Of a stretch of DNA of 64,000 bases, positions 23,225 through 35,749 are shown in pieces; the stretch's first letter is position 1, and every line of letters begins with the position of its first letter. Origin of the DNA: Fasciolopsis buskii (taxonomy: Eukaryota > Platyhelminthes > Trematoda > Plagiorchiida > Fasciolidae); assembly GCA_008360955.1 (NCBI GenBank), contig LUCM01002408.1, positions 372,001 through 436,000 on the forward strand, written 5' to 3'. The notes beneath the pieces are model-generated. The model searched no databases. It was not told the origin of the DNA and was given only the letters and a program-made list of their open reading frames with translations. Made by a program: the position numbers and the translations under genes.

Positions 23225-24445
23225 CTGTGGTGTCGAAAGATGAGTCAGTCGGGGACACCGATTGGGTATGCCAGTGAAGTTCATGAACCCGTTGCGAGCA
23301 TTGTGCTTGCATACCCGTGGTCGCTTGAGGGTGTATGGTGAACTACCAAGTTCATTCGAAAGGACTAGTGGCGTTCGACGAGGGTGTCCCATCTCTCCAT
23401 TCCTGTTCAACTTCGTCATGGACGAGGTGATTGAAGATGCTTTATGAAGTCTCTAGCGTGTAGGAGTCTAACTGGGAAATGGAGGGAAGCTGTGTGGTTT
23501 ATATTTGGCAGATGACGTTGTGTGCTTGTTCAAATCCGCGGACCATGCACATCGTGCACTACACAGACTGTCGAGGTCTGCAGCCCGGTTCGGCAGGTGA
23601 TCTGCTCCTTCAAGGTGTAGTGTGCTGTTACAGGAATGAACGACAATGGTTCTGAACTTGATGCTAGATGGACAGAAACTAATGACTGTGAACCGTTTCA
23701 CTTACCTCGGTAGCTGAATGCCAAACAATGGTAGCTCGGCAGTAGATGTAAATAGGCGTTTATTCAAAGCTCGAGCAGCTTACGCTGGACTGAAGCACTT
23801 GTGGTATCGGCCTGAGATTTCACTGAAGTTAAAAGGTCGTGTGTACTGTTACGCAGTTTGGTCAGTTCTACTGTGTGGTTGCGAGACAAAGAATATTCGT
23901 GTGGAAGATGTTCGTCGGTTTTCGACTACCGATGTCTACGTAGTTTGGCTAGGATTGGATGGAGTGACCGGGTGAGTAATGTGGAGGCCAGGAATCTAAT
24001 ACAAGCTGCTGGCTCTCAGAATACCTTATTTCAGCGTATGAAGCTTAGTAGACTATACTGGTTGGGTCACGTGTTGCATATAGCGAACACTCGTCTACCA
24101 TATCGTACCTTATTTTGTATTCCTTCTAAGAAATGGAAGAAGGCATGTGGAGGCCAACAGATGACGTGGCAACGTGGGATGAGAAAATGTACGGCGAACT
24201 TAGGTACAGTAAGTGCCTCACGCCTTCGTGGTTGAGATCCGAAAGACCCGTCAACTATTTGGTCGAAGACGCTGAAGGAAACGGCAGTGAACCGTGAACA
24301 GTGCCGTTCGTGTTGCCATCTTCTATCGAACCAAAATGATTTATGATGTGCGTTTGTACAGTTAGACTGTGTTCCGTGTGTTGGCTACTCAAGCATCCTT
24401 GTCTGTTCCCGCCTATGCAGGTCCGCTTCCCACAGGTGTTGGCAA
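23225..24445 (+). mobile_element. Non-LTR retrotransposon relic, RT palm to 3' end (pseudogene)
   Basis: In order on the plus strand: SGVRRGCPISPFLFNFVMDE (23365-23425), an RT palm motif; GLYLADDVVCLF near 23490-23530, with LADD in place of the usual YADD; then ARAAYAGLKHLWYRPEISLK (23770-23830), LLCGCETK, RCLRSLARIGWSDRVSNVEA (about 23930-23990), NTRLPYRTLFCIPSKKWKKA and GGQQMTWQRGM (24085-24180). Segments switch frames and contain stops. It is the same family as the minus-strand relic at 11575-12260, including the 3' sequence after the coding part. It is followed by an A-rich stretch (aaaacaaaacaaaac, about 24470). Confidence 0.8.
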
Positions 24446-24894
24446 ATTGAAATTTGAGGTAAGGGAATCAAAACAAAACAAAACGTGATTGAGAGACAAG
24501 TTTTTGGATACGTTTAGAAAATCCTCGGCCCCAGGTACAGACTGACTGGGAGTAGTGTCATCTACGTATTTGAATTGACTGAGCCAACCAGCAAGTAGAT
24601 CACTAACGCATGTTAGAAACTAATAAAGAAATAGAACAGCTCGTTGAAGAACTCCGAAATTATTTATCATCGGGGTAGATTTGTTTCTTCTTATTCTTTT
24701 ATACTGAGTTCTGTTGGTAAAGTAGTCTGACAGATGAACTGTTCTGGTAGAAGAATCATAAAAGACCTTAGATTAGAGTCGAATGCAGAGGAAAAATCCA
24801 GAAGTGTGCATCAAACATATTTGGTGGATGCATCCAAGGATTTGGTGATGTTATGAAATGGGGAAGCCACACCATCTAAAGTGGAACCGTTTGG

Positions 24895-25245
24895 TTTGTA
24901 AGTAAACTAAAGGAGGTTATCGGGCAAACGAAGAGAAAAAGTTAGCTGAATCAGGACGGCGCATTCTGTTAGCTTAAGACCGCATGATGATGGGACGATA
25001 ACGTTTGGCTGGAATACTGAAATTACTAGATTTGGAGATGGGTACAATAATGGCAAGTCTCCAACAATCGGGAATGGAATGTTTGGATAAGGAGGTATCA
25101 AGAAGGGAACTAAGCGTACCAGTGAGCGAAATTGCGTCGTACTTTAGGAGAAGTAAAGACATACTATCGGAATCTATACCCGTGGTTACGTTGGTTGAAC
25201 GAAGGAGTTTGAACAAATCTTACTTGGAAAAGGGTTTTACTTAAG
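24895..25245 (-). mobile_element. Second type of non-LTR retrotransposon, RT N-terminal fragment
   Basis: The minus-strand frame 25216-24974 reads TTGIDSDSMSLLLLKYDAIS then LSKHSIPDCWRLAIIVPISK and RYRPI. This is the start of the RT domain of jockey/CR1-type LINEs (pattern TGIDxI...LLK, P..WR.A.V.PI.K, YRPI). The catalytic ADD box is not reached and stops follow, so this is a fragment. It is inserted next to, and opposite to, the relic at 23225-24445. Confidence 0.65.
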
Positions 25246-25249
25246 TGCA

Positions 25250-27800
25250 TCTTTTCGAGAGCCTTGAAACTCCAGAGTCACTAGGTGTATAAATAAACGC
25301 TCCTTTGATTATTTCTACATCAATGCAGCTTATTGGTTTTGTTTTCCTTCCTCACAAAAGTCTAATTTCTTGCCAGAGGCGTTTGATGTTTCAGTTGGCC
25401 AGGGGTTGGCTTGCATACGACCAGTCGATTCGCCTTACCTTTTTGACAGTAAGAACGACTTTCCGAGAACCCTTTAATTTATGGGTGTTTTTATCTCATC
25501 AGTGCGTTCATTTTGGGTAAATCAGTGGTTTTTGACTGCAATTACTGATATTTCTTACCCTGACTTAAATTATAATATCGTAACTATAAGCATCGTGATT
25601 GCATTTTTATATGCCGATGCATCGGTGCTAACACACGTGATTGCACTACCTTATCACGTGTTTTTGCTTCCTTTGATTTTTCTTTTTTGATGACATTCAC
25701 ATAACAGGAAGATTCGATCTAGTGTCTGTTAGAAATAGCTCAATGTTTGGAATGTCAGTCTACGCTGTCATCCGAATAAAACACTAAACTCTTCCGTTAG
25801 TATCAAACACCATAAATCATAATCTCGGCTAAGTACACTATCTGCCATTCAATTTTATACTGGCAGCCTGAGAATGGCGGAAGGTAATTGTAGTCTTTTG
25901 TGAACACTTTGTGTCGAACCAATCCAGGTAACAGGTGCTGACAGTCCGGGACTTTTACCGGTCATTCCACTAACCAAGTACACCTGTCACGATCAGCTGT
26001 CTTTTCGTTTCCACCACTTGCACTATCTGACGCAGTGAACTGTTGCTTATTGATTTTTCACTACCGTTATCACGTGATCACCACTCCGGTCTGTAAATTG
26101 TGTGGATTATTATCGCCTTTACTTTCAATTCAAGAAAATACGATATTTATAACCAATAACTTTTAAATTCGTTCTGATATTGACCGTTCTGCATCATATC
26201 TTATACATCTAGTGCCTCTGGTCGAGGAGATGATCAAGCTCCTAGTTATATACGTAATGAGGTTCTGTATATATGTGCAAAGCCTTTTTTACCATAACAA
26301 TCAAACCACGACACCGACCGAACAAAAATAATTACATTTTTTTCGATTCCACGGCATTCTTTTTAAGTTGGTTGAACCAACTGTTAAATCAAATGACGGT
26401 GTCAATATCGACACCATCGAACAATAATATAAGATGGAATGACTTTTGGAAATCTCTTTAAATGATCTGAGCATTTTCGGCTTCATTTGACTTTGAAAAG
26501 AGTTTTAAAAACTTATTAACACGTGACTTTAAATTGCAACGTTTTACCCAGAAGTTGGAAAACCGTGGTGTTTCGGTACGATTACTTCCCCTCTTCTCCT
26601 AGCTCAGTAAGCACATATTTCAAACTTGCCTCTGCCTTCCAAATGCGTTCGGTTCAACGGTTCAAAGACGATTACCTTGCATAAAATGCATTGGTAATAA
26701 CTCTGACTTTCTTAGATCGAAACACATGTCTGGCAAGTGAAATAGCAGGTAGATATAAATGCATGAATGTGTAACTGTACCACATTGTGTTTGACTCAAG
26801 CAAGGGAAGTGCTCCTTTTCGATTGTGCAGTTGTTAACTCGATGTTTTATTCAAGAGGAAAAGGTTTAAGTGAAACTCACGAGGAAATCAAATCTCTATG
26901 GTGACAAATTTTGAGTCTATTGGCCCATGTTCAAATGGGCCCTTTAAAAGCTTATTCTTGAGCACATCAGTCAGAGTCATTGTATTGTTTGATTTACCGT
27001 ATAATTCAGTTGCTCAGGTGCAAACCAACACGTCATGAGCTTTCTGAGCCGTTTTTTTTCACGCGCCTCAAGTTGCCCGAGATAAATTTGAACATAACCT
27101 ATCATTCATCGACCTCGTCATTCAACGCCTTTTTGAACATCATACTTGTTCGAAATATTTAAACCGTTTACATGACGTTGGTTATGAATACAAACATACA
27201 AATAACAACCACGATGCTGGTTTTCATCGGATTACGGAAGAACAAGCATGGCTGATTTACGTGTCAACAGACCATACGGTTGCTTCGTCATTGAGATTAT
27301 ATTCGCTTTCCACCAGACCAAGGTGTCACGTGGGCCAGAGTGTTCCGGCTCAGGATAGTCAGTGTGCATACTGTCAATATCGTTAACTGTGCCCTGTGCA
27401 ACGCGTCACGTGATTCCTTCTGATATTTCTTCTTTATCATTCACCAAGCCGTGGTCGAATCTGATCGACAGCCGCGTGTTCGTTGCTAGATCCTTTTTAC
27501 GCTATCTGCATTCATGCATGACATGTTGAGACCTTCATGGTGAGCAGTAGAGTTGTAGATTTCATACCATTTATCAAACACCTTTGAATACCGCATGTCA
27601 TCACAGTTGGCAATTTGGCCAAACAATTGTTGTGATTCTTATGACGAATTTCACGTTTTCAAATCTCCATGGAACGTGGTGAATTTGAGAGCTGTCTTGC
27701 TCCAATTGGCGAATCAAATGCACCTATAGTTGATTAATAGAAATCTGCATTTCTTAGGGTGACTCTCCTGTTTCTTATTCGACATGTTTATTATTTGATA
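25250..27800. other. Non-coding stretch, nothing recognised
   Basis: Short frames only. Several CACGTG palindromes lie at 25.6, 26.07, 26.5, 27.3 and 27.4 kb. Confidence 0.35.
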
Positions 27801-27810
27801 CATTTTAGTT

Positions 27811-28182
27811 GTAGGAGATTGAATGTTTACATGAAATAATTCACCATGTGATATCATCGCTCAACTCACCATACAGAGAAGTCATCTATCAGTAGGGGTC
27901 GATCGCTGTGAGCTGACGGACAGTAACCGTGCAAATCAGTGACGGATAGGTGCAACATAATGTGGTGAATTTGAACAAACCGTTCAGAGCCTGCCCGGTA
28001 GCGTAACGGCTAAGGCGTTCGACTCAGAATCGTTCGTCCTTGTTCGGGTTCGCGTCCCAGTTCGGGCGCGGTGGATATGCACTGCTGATGATTCCTAACA
28101 AGGATGAAACAGCTGTACAGTGCTTCCATGGTTTCTGTATGGTGAGTTAAGCGATGATATCACATGGTGAATTATTTCATGT
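27811..28182 (+). mobile_element. Foldback tRNA-like SINE unit, internally deleted version
   Basis: Outer arms 27829-27873 and 28138-28182 are inverted repeats of 45 bp with one mismatch (acatgaaataattcaccatg...). Between them is a spacer shared with 58.7 kb (caaatcagtgacggataggtg, caaaccgttcagagcctgcc), then a plus-strand tRNA-like head. That head has a perfect A box (TAGCGTAACGG), gcgttcgactcagaatcg in the middle, and a B-box-like ggttcgcgtcc. The body (gcactgctgatgattcc, cttccatggtttct) leads into the right arm. The left SINE present at 58.45 kb is reduced here to its outer 45 bp. Confidence 0.7.
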
Positions 28183-28184
28183 GT

Positions 28185-29860
28185 ATTATTATTTTTCAGC
28201 GATCATTACACGGTCGGCTGATTGGTGTTCCCGATGACTTAAAAAACCCCATAGTTTTGTGTCACCGTAGAAGGAAATCTAATCTGCCAACCAGATAATG
28301 GATGCGCAGGTCACCAGTGAATACAAAGCAGGCACCGTATAGGAATTTCATCCTTGTTGCAAATCATTACTTATGCATATCAGAAAAGATTACCCCTGGG
28401 GTGAGAACCTGACAGAACAACTCTGAGTCGAACACCATAAACTCGAATGGAACCACAATGGCTCACACGGGTTTAGCAAACGTCAATACTAGATCACACC
28501 ACATGGTCACGGTTTCTCAGGCTTACAGGCGATTCCTTACGTGATCGACAACTCTATGGTGCCAAGCAAATGAAGACAGTACAACCAACCTACACAGCAT
28601 GGCCTACGCGGTCATTCATCCTAATCTCTCCAATGCCTGGAATGCTATTCTTTCTGAGTGGGATTTGACTAATGCCTTGTTTTAGGTGGATTTGATTCTT
28701 TGACGAGTCATTGCAAATAAATATTTTTCTTTGAAACAATTGCTGTACAAATAAAGATTGATGAATAAACAAATATTTCGAATCGTTTTTCATGTGATTC
28801 AGTTTGGCATGCACACACACACACATATACACGACAAAGGTTCTTTCCGTCACGGTACCCAGCAATTCGACTTGCCGCCATTCAATGTACTAAACATGAC
28901 AACACTTTATCTTGCGTAATCCAGTAAAAAAAATAGTGATTTATTCCCCGTACCGTACATATACTTGGGCTGGTTGAAAGTACCCGCCTATGCGATGTTC
29001 ATGAGAGAAAATTGAGCTAAATGCTTCTTGGTGCACACATCTGGTATTCGTGTTCACATTTCATTCGAGAGATTGATTAGTCCCAAAACAGCTCACATCG
29101 TCTCACTTCAAACGAGTTTAAACGACTGACAATTTTGATCTAGGTAGTAGAAATATCAAAACCTAATAAAAACCAAGTTGTATTTTTAGACTAGTGGACC
29201 TAATGATTCGGCATAATTGGGTCCCGCATTTTGAGAAAATGTTTATCCGAAGAGGATTCCTGCCAAAGAATTGGTGATTGAATCAACCAGTGTGATTATA
29301 CAGTCCGTGAAACGCGTGCATTCGACAGTTGCGTTTGGAATTTTCTGTATGGCGAAACCTAAGAACCGCGGTTAGTATTGCAGCGATGCCTCAAGAATAC
29401 CGAACTGGCAAATAAAGCTAGACGTTCGCCATCCGAAAAGTAAAGGAACGAAACACAGCCTAACCGGTAAGACGGTTTGATGTCATTCTCGAGATAATGT
29501 CAAGCGCTACTCCAAAACAGAGGATTGCAATACCAGCTACCTTGAATGTTCATCCCTGACCCAAAAATGTCAGGCAACCAAAAAAGGTCATAGTTTAAAA
29601 TTAACCTTGGAAAAATCCTGAACAGTTGTTGTCCTATTTTTAAACGCGGAATCGATGATATTGGAACTGAGCATGTGTGATGAGGTAAACATGGATTTCC
29701 GTGATCTCCGAGGGGCTATGTTCTTGTTTACACCCTTTGTTTTCGAGGTCACTAATGATCTCTTCATAATCTTTAATTGGCGTTAGATTTTACCTTTCCA
29801 TTGTGAATGATTAAGTTAAAACTCGTAATTATCTTCTCTTGCATTGTTTTCTGATTTGGT
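28185..29860. other. Non-coding stretch upstream of the four-exon gene
   Basis: Only a short (CA)n at about 28812-28825. Earlier exons of the following gene should lie somewhere here or further left; none was recognised. Confidence 0.35.
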
Positions 29861-29863
29861 CAG

Positions 29864-32247
29864 GACCTCAAGAAAAACCGGAGATTCGAGTTGACTACTA
29901 CGATGATTTCGATGGCGCTGCGGAAGAAAAACGTCCGGTCATAAATGAAAGTACCACTCGGCCTGACTACATGGAACTGACTGGAAACATAAACATGGTA
30001 ATTGCTTTTATTTCAACATGCGTTTTTTATGCACACATATGTGTGTATATATACATAATATTAGTACTTGAAATAGTAATGAGTAAATTGATCACTACCA
30101 GTGGGGCGCAGATACGAACTACCTATGTTCCCGGGAATGACTCAAAGTACGCAACTGAAGGCATAAGCTGATATTTAGAATTATTTGCAAATCGCGCGTA
30201 TGCATACACAACACGAGCAACGCGATTGGTGGAATATCTGTGGTCCAGTTGCATTTGGGGCACGTTTGAGCTTCATGCACCAGTGTCATCACAGTTTTCA
30301 TTTTCTGTTTGCATATGGAGACTACAGCTAGCCTATGCTACAGTGCACTACGTGATTTTCACGTGGATTCAGTACAATTTTTGACAAATCTGATTAAAAT
30401 CTAATTTCCATTAGAACCCAGGTTGAAGAAAAGAACCATATGAAGAGACAAAAGAATCAATTATGTTTGAAGATTACGACAAGTGTCAGCTCTTCCAGAT
30501 ACATCTTGCACATAATCGGTCATCCGCTGCAATTCTCGACCTCTCTCTTTACCTTATACCCAAGGTAAAATCAGGGTTGTTTTAGGAGGAGAATGAAGAA
30601 GTCCTGCGTTGCACGGGACACTGCAGTGTTATTCGATCACGAACAACATTTAGTTTTCGGGATGGCAACGCACTTACTAATGAGTAGTCAAAATTTGACT
30701 GTCCTTCTACATTTCAATTTGGGAAAAGCCTGCTGCTTGACTTTTCCAAGTGTATTGATAAATAAAAACACTTTAATTTGAAATCGGTGGAGAAAAGAAG
30801 CCAGCCTTAATCGGAAATAGAAATAGGACGATAGTGTTCCGGTGATCACCGTCTCGAGAGCTTAACTGTAAGGTAGAGTGTTCCGCCCGTTCGTCAATCT
30901 CTCACTGCGGTTCTGTATCTGCAAGTTGTGTACAATTGCGTGCTTGGGCTTCGTGTGTGTATGTACGTGTATCTCCTGTACTCATAATGAAAGAAAATCC
31001 AAGAAGGATGAGCACAAGAAATATAAATTAACGAAACCGTGTACATTTTCTTCTACAGCAAGAATGGGAAGCGTCCGACGATTCGAGCAGCGCTGACGAT
31101 TCCATCCAACCCACAGATTCGGGGATACAAAGTGCACAGTACGTTTTGTCAGCTTTTTCCCTATTCTTTAGTTTCCTCAACCTAGGTTGCATTTTGGCTC
31201 ATTTCTTGAGTGATAGGTCTTTTCACGATTTGTATTTGTTATTTGTCTTGCAAATATCTAACCACAATAATCTACAGCATAGGAAACTGATTCAACACAG
31301 GGCCCAGTGGTCTTTTCCAGTCGCCGAGCTGATGCGCTCTACGGAAAGCGATTCATTGCCCTACAAAAGATTAATTCGCGGACGAAAGCCGAAAATGAGT
31401 GAGCTGAAAGTCTGAAATCTGATGAAAATTCAGCCCCAAAACATTTCAAATTACAGTAAACGAAATTTCCGGACTTTTCCGCTGTTATTTGTTCAGACTT
31501 CTTTGTCAATACACACGTAAGTGACCGGCGGTGGCCAAGCGGATAAGGTCCTGGCGTTTGCACGTGAAGATCGCGGGTTCGATTCCCCCCACAGGCGATC
31601 AACTTCCCAACTTGGCGGCCCTCTGCTGGTCACGGCCCCGTTCCTGAAATATGATGTACATTGTTGTTTCATTAGTAAAGGAAGGATATATATATCATGG
31701 CTAGGGATCAAAACATTGGACGCAAAAGAGTAAAAAAGGGAAACCTGTGGACATAGTTCACCGCACGTGGTAATTCTCCAACTTTCTATCTCCAAGTCGT
31801 CCATTATCTGCCGTGTGTGATCTTCTCTCGAGCACGTCTTTGAACTTAGGTCGGCGGGTACTTGTTATCTTGATCCACTACCTGCAGAAATCTTCGTCCA
31901 GAGCCTTTGTGTGCTGTTTCCATCCGACCGTCAGTTTTTTCCTAAATCACCTCGGTTTGTTGGAGTGTGTGTGTATGTGCGTGTGTGTGTGTGTGGATAC
32001 AAGGCACATTGTGAGCGGAACGTCTATCACCAACGCTAGTAGCACGTAGTTGGTAAGAACAGATGTTAGCTTAATAGCCCGGAAAGGACACGATTGCACA
32101 TTGAAACTTCATGCGTCCGACAGACTCGAGGAGGCCAAGTCAAAATACCCGACATCAGTTAGAGAGCGCAAGTTATCGAACACACCCTTTCTGAGTGTGA
32201 TCGTTGATCAGGCCCTGTACATGAGAACTATTAAGAAATTGGCTCAT
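29864..32247 (+). CDS. Unknown multi-exon gene, four internal exons
   Basis: Four consecutive plus-strand exons fit each other in phase: 29864-29997 (acceptor ttggtcag, donor GTAATT), 31059-31138 (acceptor cttctacag, donor GTACGT), 31301-31398 (acceptor caacacag, donor GTGAGC) and 32078-32247 (weak acceptor ttaatag, donor GTAAGT). The reading gives an acidic stretch (VDYYDDFDGAAEEKRP), a Ser/Asp-rich linker (EWEASDDSSSADDSIQ), a basic patch (YKRLIRGRKPKM), and a part that looks helical (RLEEAKSKYP, FLSVIVDQALYMRTIKKLAH). No signal peptide or membrane segment is visible. I recognise no domain. The first exon starts mid-codon and the last ends at a donor, so both ends of the gene are missing. 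For exon 3 an alternative acceptor at 31276 breaks the frame. A SINE sits in intron 3 at 31524. Confidence 0.5.
31524..31692 (+). mobile_element. tRNA-derived SINE, family 1, copy 3 (best preserved)
   Basis: It begins gaccggcggtggccaagcgg with a perfect A box (TGGCCAAGCGG) and a perfect B box (GGTTCGATTCC near 31575), spaced as in a tRNA gene. The body (gatcaacttcccaacttggc, cggccccgttcctga) ends with attagtaaaggaagg and a short TA run. It lies in the intron between exons 3 and 4 of the 29864-32247 gene, in the sense direction. Confidence 0.85.
31960..31995 (+). repeat. (GT)n microsatellite
   Basis: gtgtgtgt runs with interruptions, in the same intron as the SINE. Confidence 0.8.
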
Positions 32248-32249
32248 GT

Positions 32250-34630
32250 AAGTATGGCTAAAAGACAAAGCGCAACGGCCGGACGATCAGGTGCTTGGTT
32301 GAGCCTAAACGGTAGCACCAGTCTGCGTGACTGAGCGCTGGAACAGTCAGGGCAACAGCCCAGTCCTGTCACGCCCAAAGCAAACTAACCATACAACCGT
32401 AAATGGGACATAGGATTTCGGTGTCCTGTACATGGTCCAAATTCGTTAACCTGGGCTAACGAACTGTCAACACTGGAGCAAAAGAGAAGATTTGATCGCT
32501 TCTGCTTCCATACATACTTCAGCCTACGATTAAAATCTTTTTCAGCTTTACATCTCCCTTGGACCATTCCTCACCCAAAAACATAATACAAACCAGAGGA
32601 CAATCAGAAAACGTTCAGCCGATTTGTCAGCATGCATGAAACACGACAGCCGTTGTTACCTTTTCGTAGTTCACACATGCTTCGCCTGCTTGATACTATT
32701 CCTTTAAAATTTTCGCAATTTATTGTGAAATACTCAGAAGATTGTAAGTCGCCAAAAGCTAAAGTGTTCTCCATTTTAAGTTGTCTCGTGGTGCGTACTG
32801 AGTGCCGGAAGGCTTGTTTTAGTCATTTGCTTGGGCATTTCATCCTCATCGATCATTAGCAAGAAATGCTGGTGTGTACCTGTAAAATAAACACCACACA
32901 TGAATAGAGAATCACCATTGAGCCTGGAGTCGGATGTGCATTCTGGTTGATTTTCAGTTAAGCTGTTCCACAAGGCTTTCCCCTTCGGTAACAAACGACA
33001 TACACTTTCCCTTGGATTCTTTTGCCTGTATTTACCATAGGTTCTGTTTTGACCATCTTTAAGACGAATAATTGTGAACCCTCTATGCTATCGCACGACA
33101 CTAGATAACCGGACAAGCAAATGAGTCAACCACATGTGATCACCGTGATCAAATCAAATTTAGGTGAAATTACCTTATGACAATCAGTCGGTAGAAAACC
33201 ACTCATCATTAGGTATCCTTGGTCAAGTCAGACGTAAGAAATCATGGGAGCAAAAGTGATCAGCGCTTTTATCCTTGTGTATATCCACCGCGTCTTAACT
33301 GCTGCACGAATCTTGGACCTAAACCCCAGCCATTAATCTATCCGCCCTGCTAGTCATTGGTTTAGTAAAATTCATCTCACGAAATTCATCTCACTTAACC
33401 AGCACTGATTTTCATGACTATAGACCATGAGTGTACAGTCGTCAACTCCCAATGCAGATGACTTCTCTGTAGCCAGTCTGAGTGGGAAGAAGAATTTGAA
33501 CAAAACCTGCACTGCCGAACTAGCCGGTCCATGCTAACACTATGGTAATGGGAAACGATGACCTTAATGGGAGATTTTGCGTAACATTTTTTTAACCGAC
33601 TGTCTCAGATGATTGTTAGGCAGAAAGCCTTTTGTAGCCACATTGACAAAAGCATTGCAACATGGCTACACTTGTGATTACCCTGGACTACATACATCAA
33701 CTCCCTCGTTCTGGTTACCTTTCGCGAAATCATTTATGGTAAATCACTTTGATCCCCGTTTTCCTTCAAATACGGAATTTCAAATGATTCATAGGGTAAT
33801 AAGTGACCCAGTTCATGCGCAATCTGGTGCGAATTAGCTTCTCGATATGCGCCGTTCTTTACTTTTTTATTTGTTGTTGTCTGAAGGGTAAGTACTTATA
33901 CATAAACCGGTTAATTCCGTCTACTTCTAAAGCGTCCCACACCGTTAGCCTTCTCGAAGATCGATAACCAGGCGACAAACTCTGTAGTCATGACACATTC
34001 AGGGTTGAGAATATTCTGTGACCAACGGTACAATAAGAAACCTACGTGATGAGCCACGAAACCGAGCAGCGATGCCCCCAACTTGATTTCGATCTAAACC
34101 AAAACCAGTCGCTATCCAAGCAGCCACCAAGAACACTGCCTGAGTAGTCCGTAACCTGACCAGTCAAATATTTACAAGTTATACGTGCGCACACACACGC
34201 ACACACACACATTATTTGCTCATATGAGATGCATTCTGATTGCCATAGCACAAAGTTAAACATATAGACTCGTTCTTATTTCAAATTGGCTCTGTATGCT
34301 TAGAGTGACACAAAATAAAACTCTTCTGTGTCTGCATTCGAATAGCTTATTATCTGGGATTTCACTTTGATTTTAAAACATTCAAAATAAATCAAAGGAT
34401 AAAGTGTCAGTCCGTCCCGTATAAGTGCTACTTTGCGGAACCTCAAATACAGTAAAATCCGAGCAATGAGGCCGGATGTTTGTATTACTTCACTTATTAT
34501 TCAGCTAACAGGATATATCGACATGTTCCAATCCACACCAAAAAGGATTTAGAATCTAGCAAAGAAGTTCTAATTTGCCGAAAAACATATCACAATTTAA
34601 TAATAAGGTAGATGCAGTCAACTGGTCATT
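32250..34630. other. Non-coding stretch, nothing recognised
   Basis: A (CA)n run lies at about 34186-34210. The next exons of the gene ending at 32247 were not identified with confidence. Confidence 0.35.
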
Positions 34631-34631
34631 A

Positions 34632-34779
34632 ATGCAGATCATCAGGCCACTGTTTCTGATGACTTTTGACAGCCGATTCAATAAAATGCATACAGATTAC
34701 TGTGTTGAATTTTCCGCTCGATATGAACTTTTAAATTTTGAAGCTGATCATATCCCCAAGACACTCTCGTCCAACTCAC
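34632..34779 (+). CDS. Candidate exon, possibly exon 1 of a diverged TAL gene
   Basis: An open frame starts with ATG at 34632 (MQIIRPLFLMTFDSRFNKMH...), reads 49 codons and ends one base into a codon at a strong GTGAGT donor. The stretch LFLMTFDSRFNKMHTDYC can be laid over the N-terminal EF-hand exon of the TAL siblings (FF.ID.DHSE.ITFEEL) with one gap, but the calcium ligands are not kept. Its phase fits an open segment starting at 36139. Alternatively it is an internal exon (acceptor gatgcag or ttaatgcag) of the gene at 29864-32247, whose phase also allows it. Weak. Confidence 0.25.
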
Positions 34780-35368
34780 GTGAGTTGATGGATGAGTACT
34801 AGCTTTCGTGTGAATTTTGAACAATGGCTGACCTACACGGTTGTGTCAACACCCAGTCAACGCTATCAGTTAAGAGATTGAGGATTACGAAATCATTACA
34901 TTTAGTACTTTTGAATTGTTCCATCGTTGACCTCTGTTTGGCATGGCATTTTACATTGCAAAAAACTTTCTTAAAAGTGATCTATGAATACACAGTAGAA
35001 GTCTCACCATCATCGATTATAAGATGCATGCTTTTGCAGTAATATGGCAAAAGTAAAATCAATATAAACACCCTTGAGCGTCCCACAAAGATAATGTACT
35101 TTTATAGCAGTAACTGCAACAGAAGAGCGAAATCCGGTTATGAGAAACCCGTACGGGCTCGAACGGAACCAGAGATTTCTAGTAACTGGCAGTTTTACGC
35201 AGTTGATTCCAACATCGCGTATGGCTTCGCAGCATCAAATAGGTACTGAGACTGCCGGCTTCATCCACAAAATCAGATTATCAGTGCTATTTTAATCGCG
35301 TATTTATCTCACTCATTCAGCAATCGTTATGGAAAACGAAATTAAAATAATTCGCTTCTAAGCGCTGA

Positions 35369-35749
35369 TTATTCAGTATTCCACGTGACCAAATAAGCCG
35401 AATGGACCAAAGAATGTCGTATAGGTAATGTCGAGTAAAATACTGAGTTCCCAGCCTTCACTGACTTGCCTTCTTGCATAGTATCTGAATTCCTCTGTAT
35501 CCCATGGTAGTACTTTTGGAGAAGTGGTCGAAGAGCTCTGAATTTTGTCCCGTGTGACGACCGTATAATGGGAATTTCTTCACCCAATGGCGGGTGATGT
35601 TTTATGTAGAAACTGCGGAGCGAGATAGTCTTCACGTAGTCACCAACACTATCGAAGGTTCGGTAGGCTTCATCAAAGCACGGATTAGTAAGAAACCATC
35701 TATGCTCTTCTGTAGGATCATCCAGTTTGAAGGTAACTCTTACTACTAG
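35369..35749 (-). CDS. Candidate terminal exon of an unknown minus-strand gene
   Basis: On the minus strand an acceptor (ttgctattttag) is followed by 126 open codons starting LVVRVTFKLDDPTEEHRWFL and ending at TAA 35371-35369, with an attaaa-type signal about 60 bp further on. The composition (aromatic, charged and Pro-rich motifs such as YIKHHPPLGEEIPI and RPLLQKYY) looks like real protein rather than translated repeat. I recognise no family. No upstream exon was found, and a donor inside the segment (for example before gtattttac) cannot be ruled out. Confidence 0.35.
   Translation of the reverse strand, partial: LVVRVTFKLDDPTEEHRWFLTNPCFDEAYRTFDSVGDYVKTISLRSFYIKHHPPLGEEIPIIRSSHGTKFRALRPLLQKYYHGIQRNSDTMQEGKSVKAGNSVFYSTLPIRHSLVHSAYLVTWNTE

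Noticed and set aside
27986..28060. Possible genuine tRNA gene (perfect A box).
   Set aside because: The same head recurs at 58.6 and 58.8 kb followed by an identical SINE body, and the B box deviates (GTTCGCGTC).
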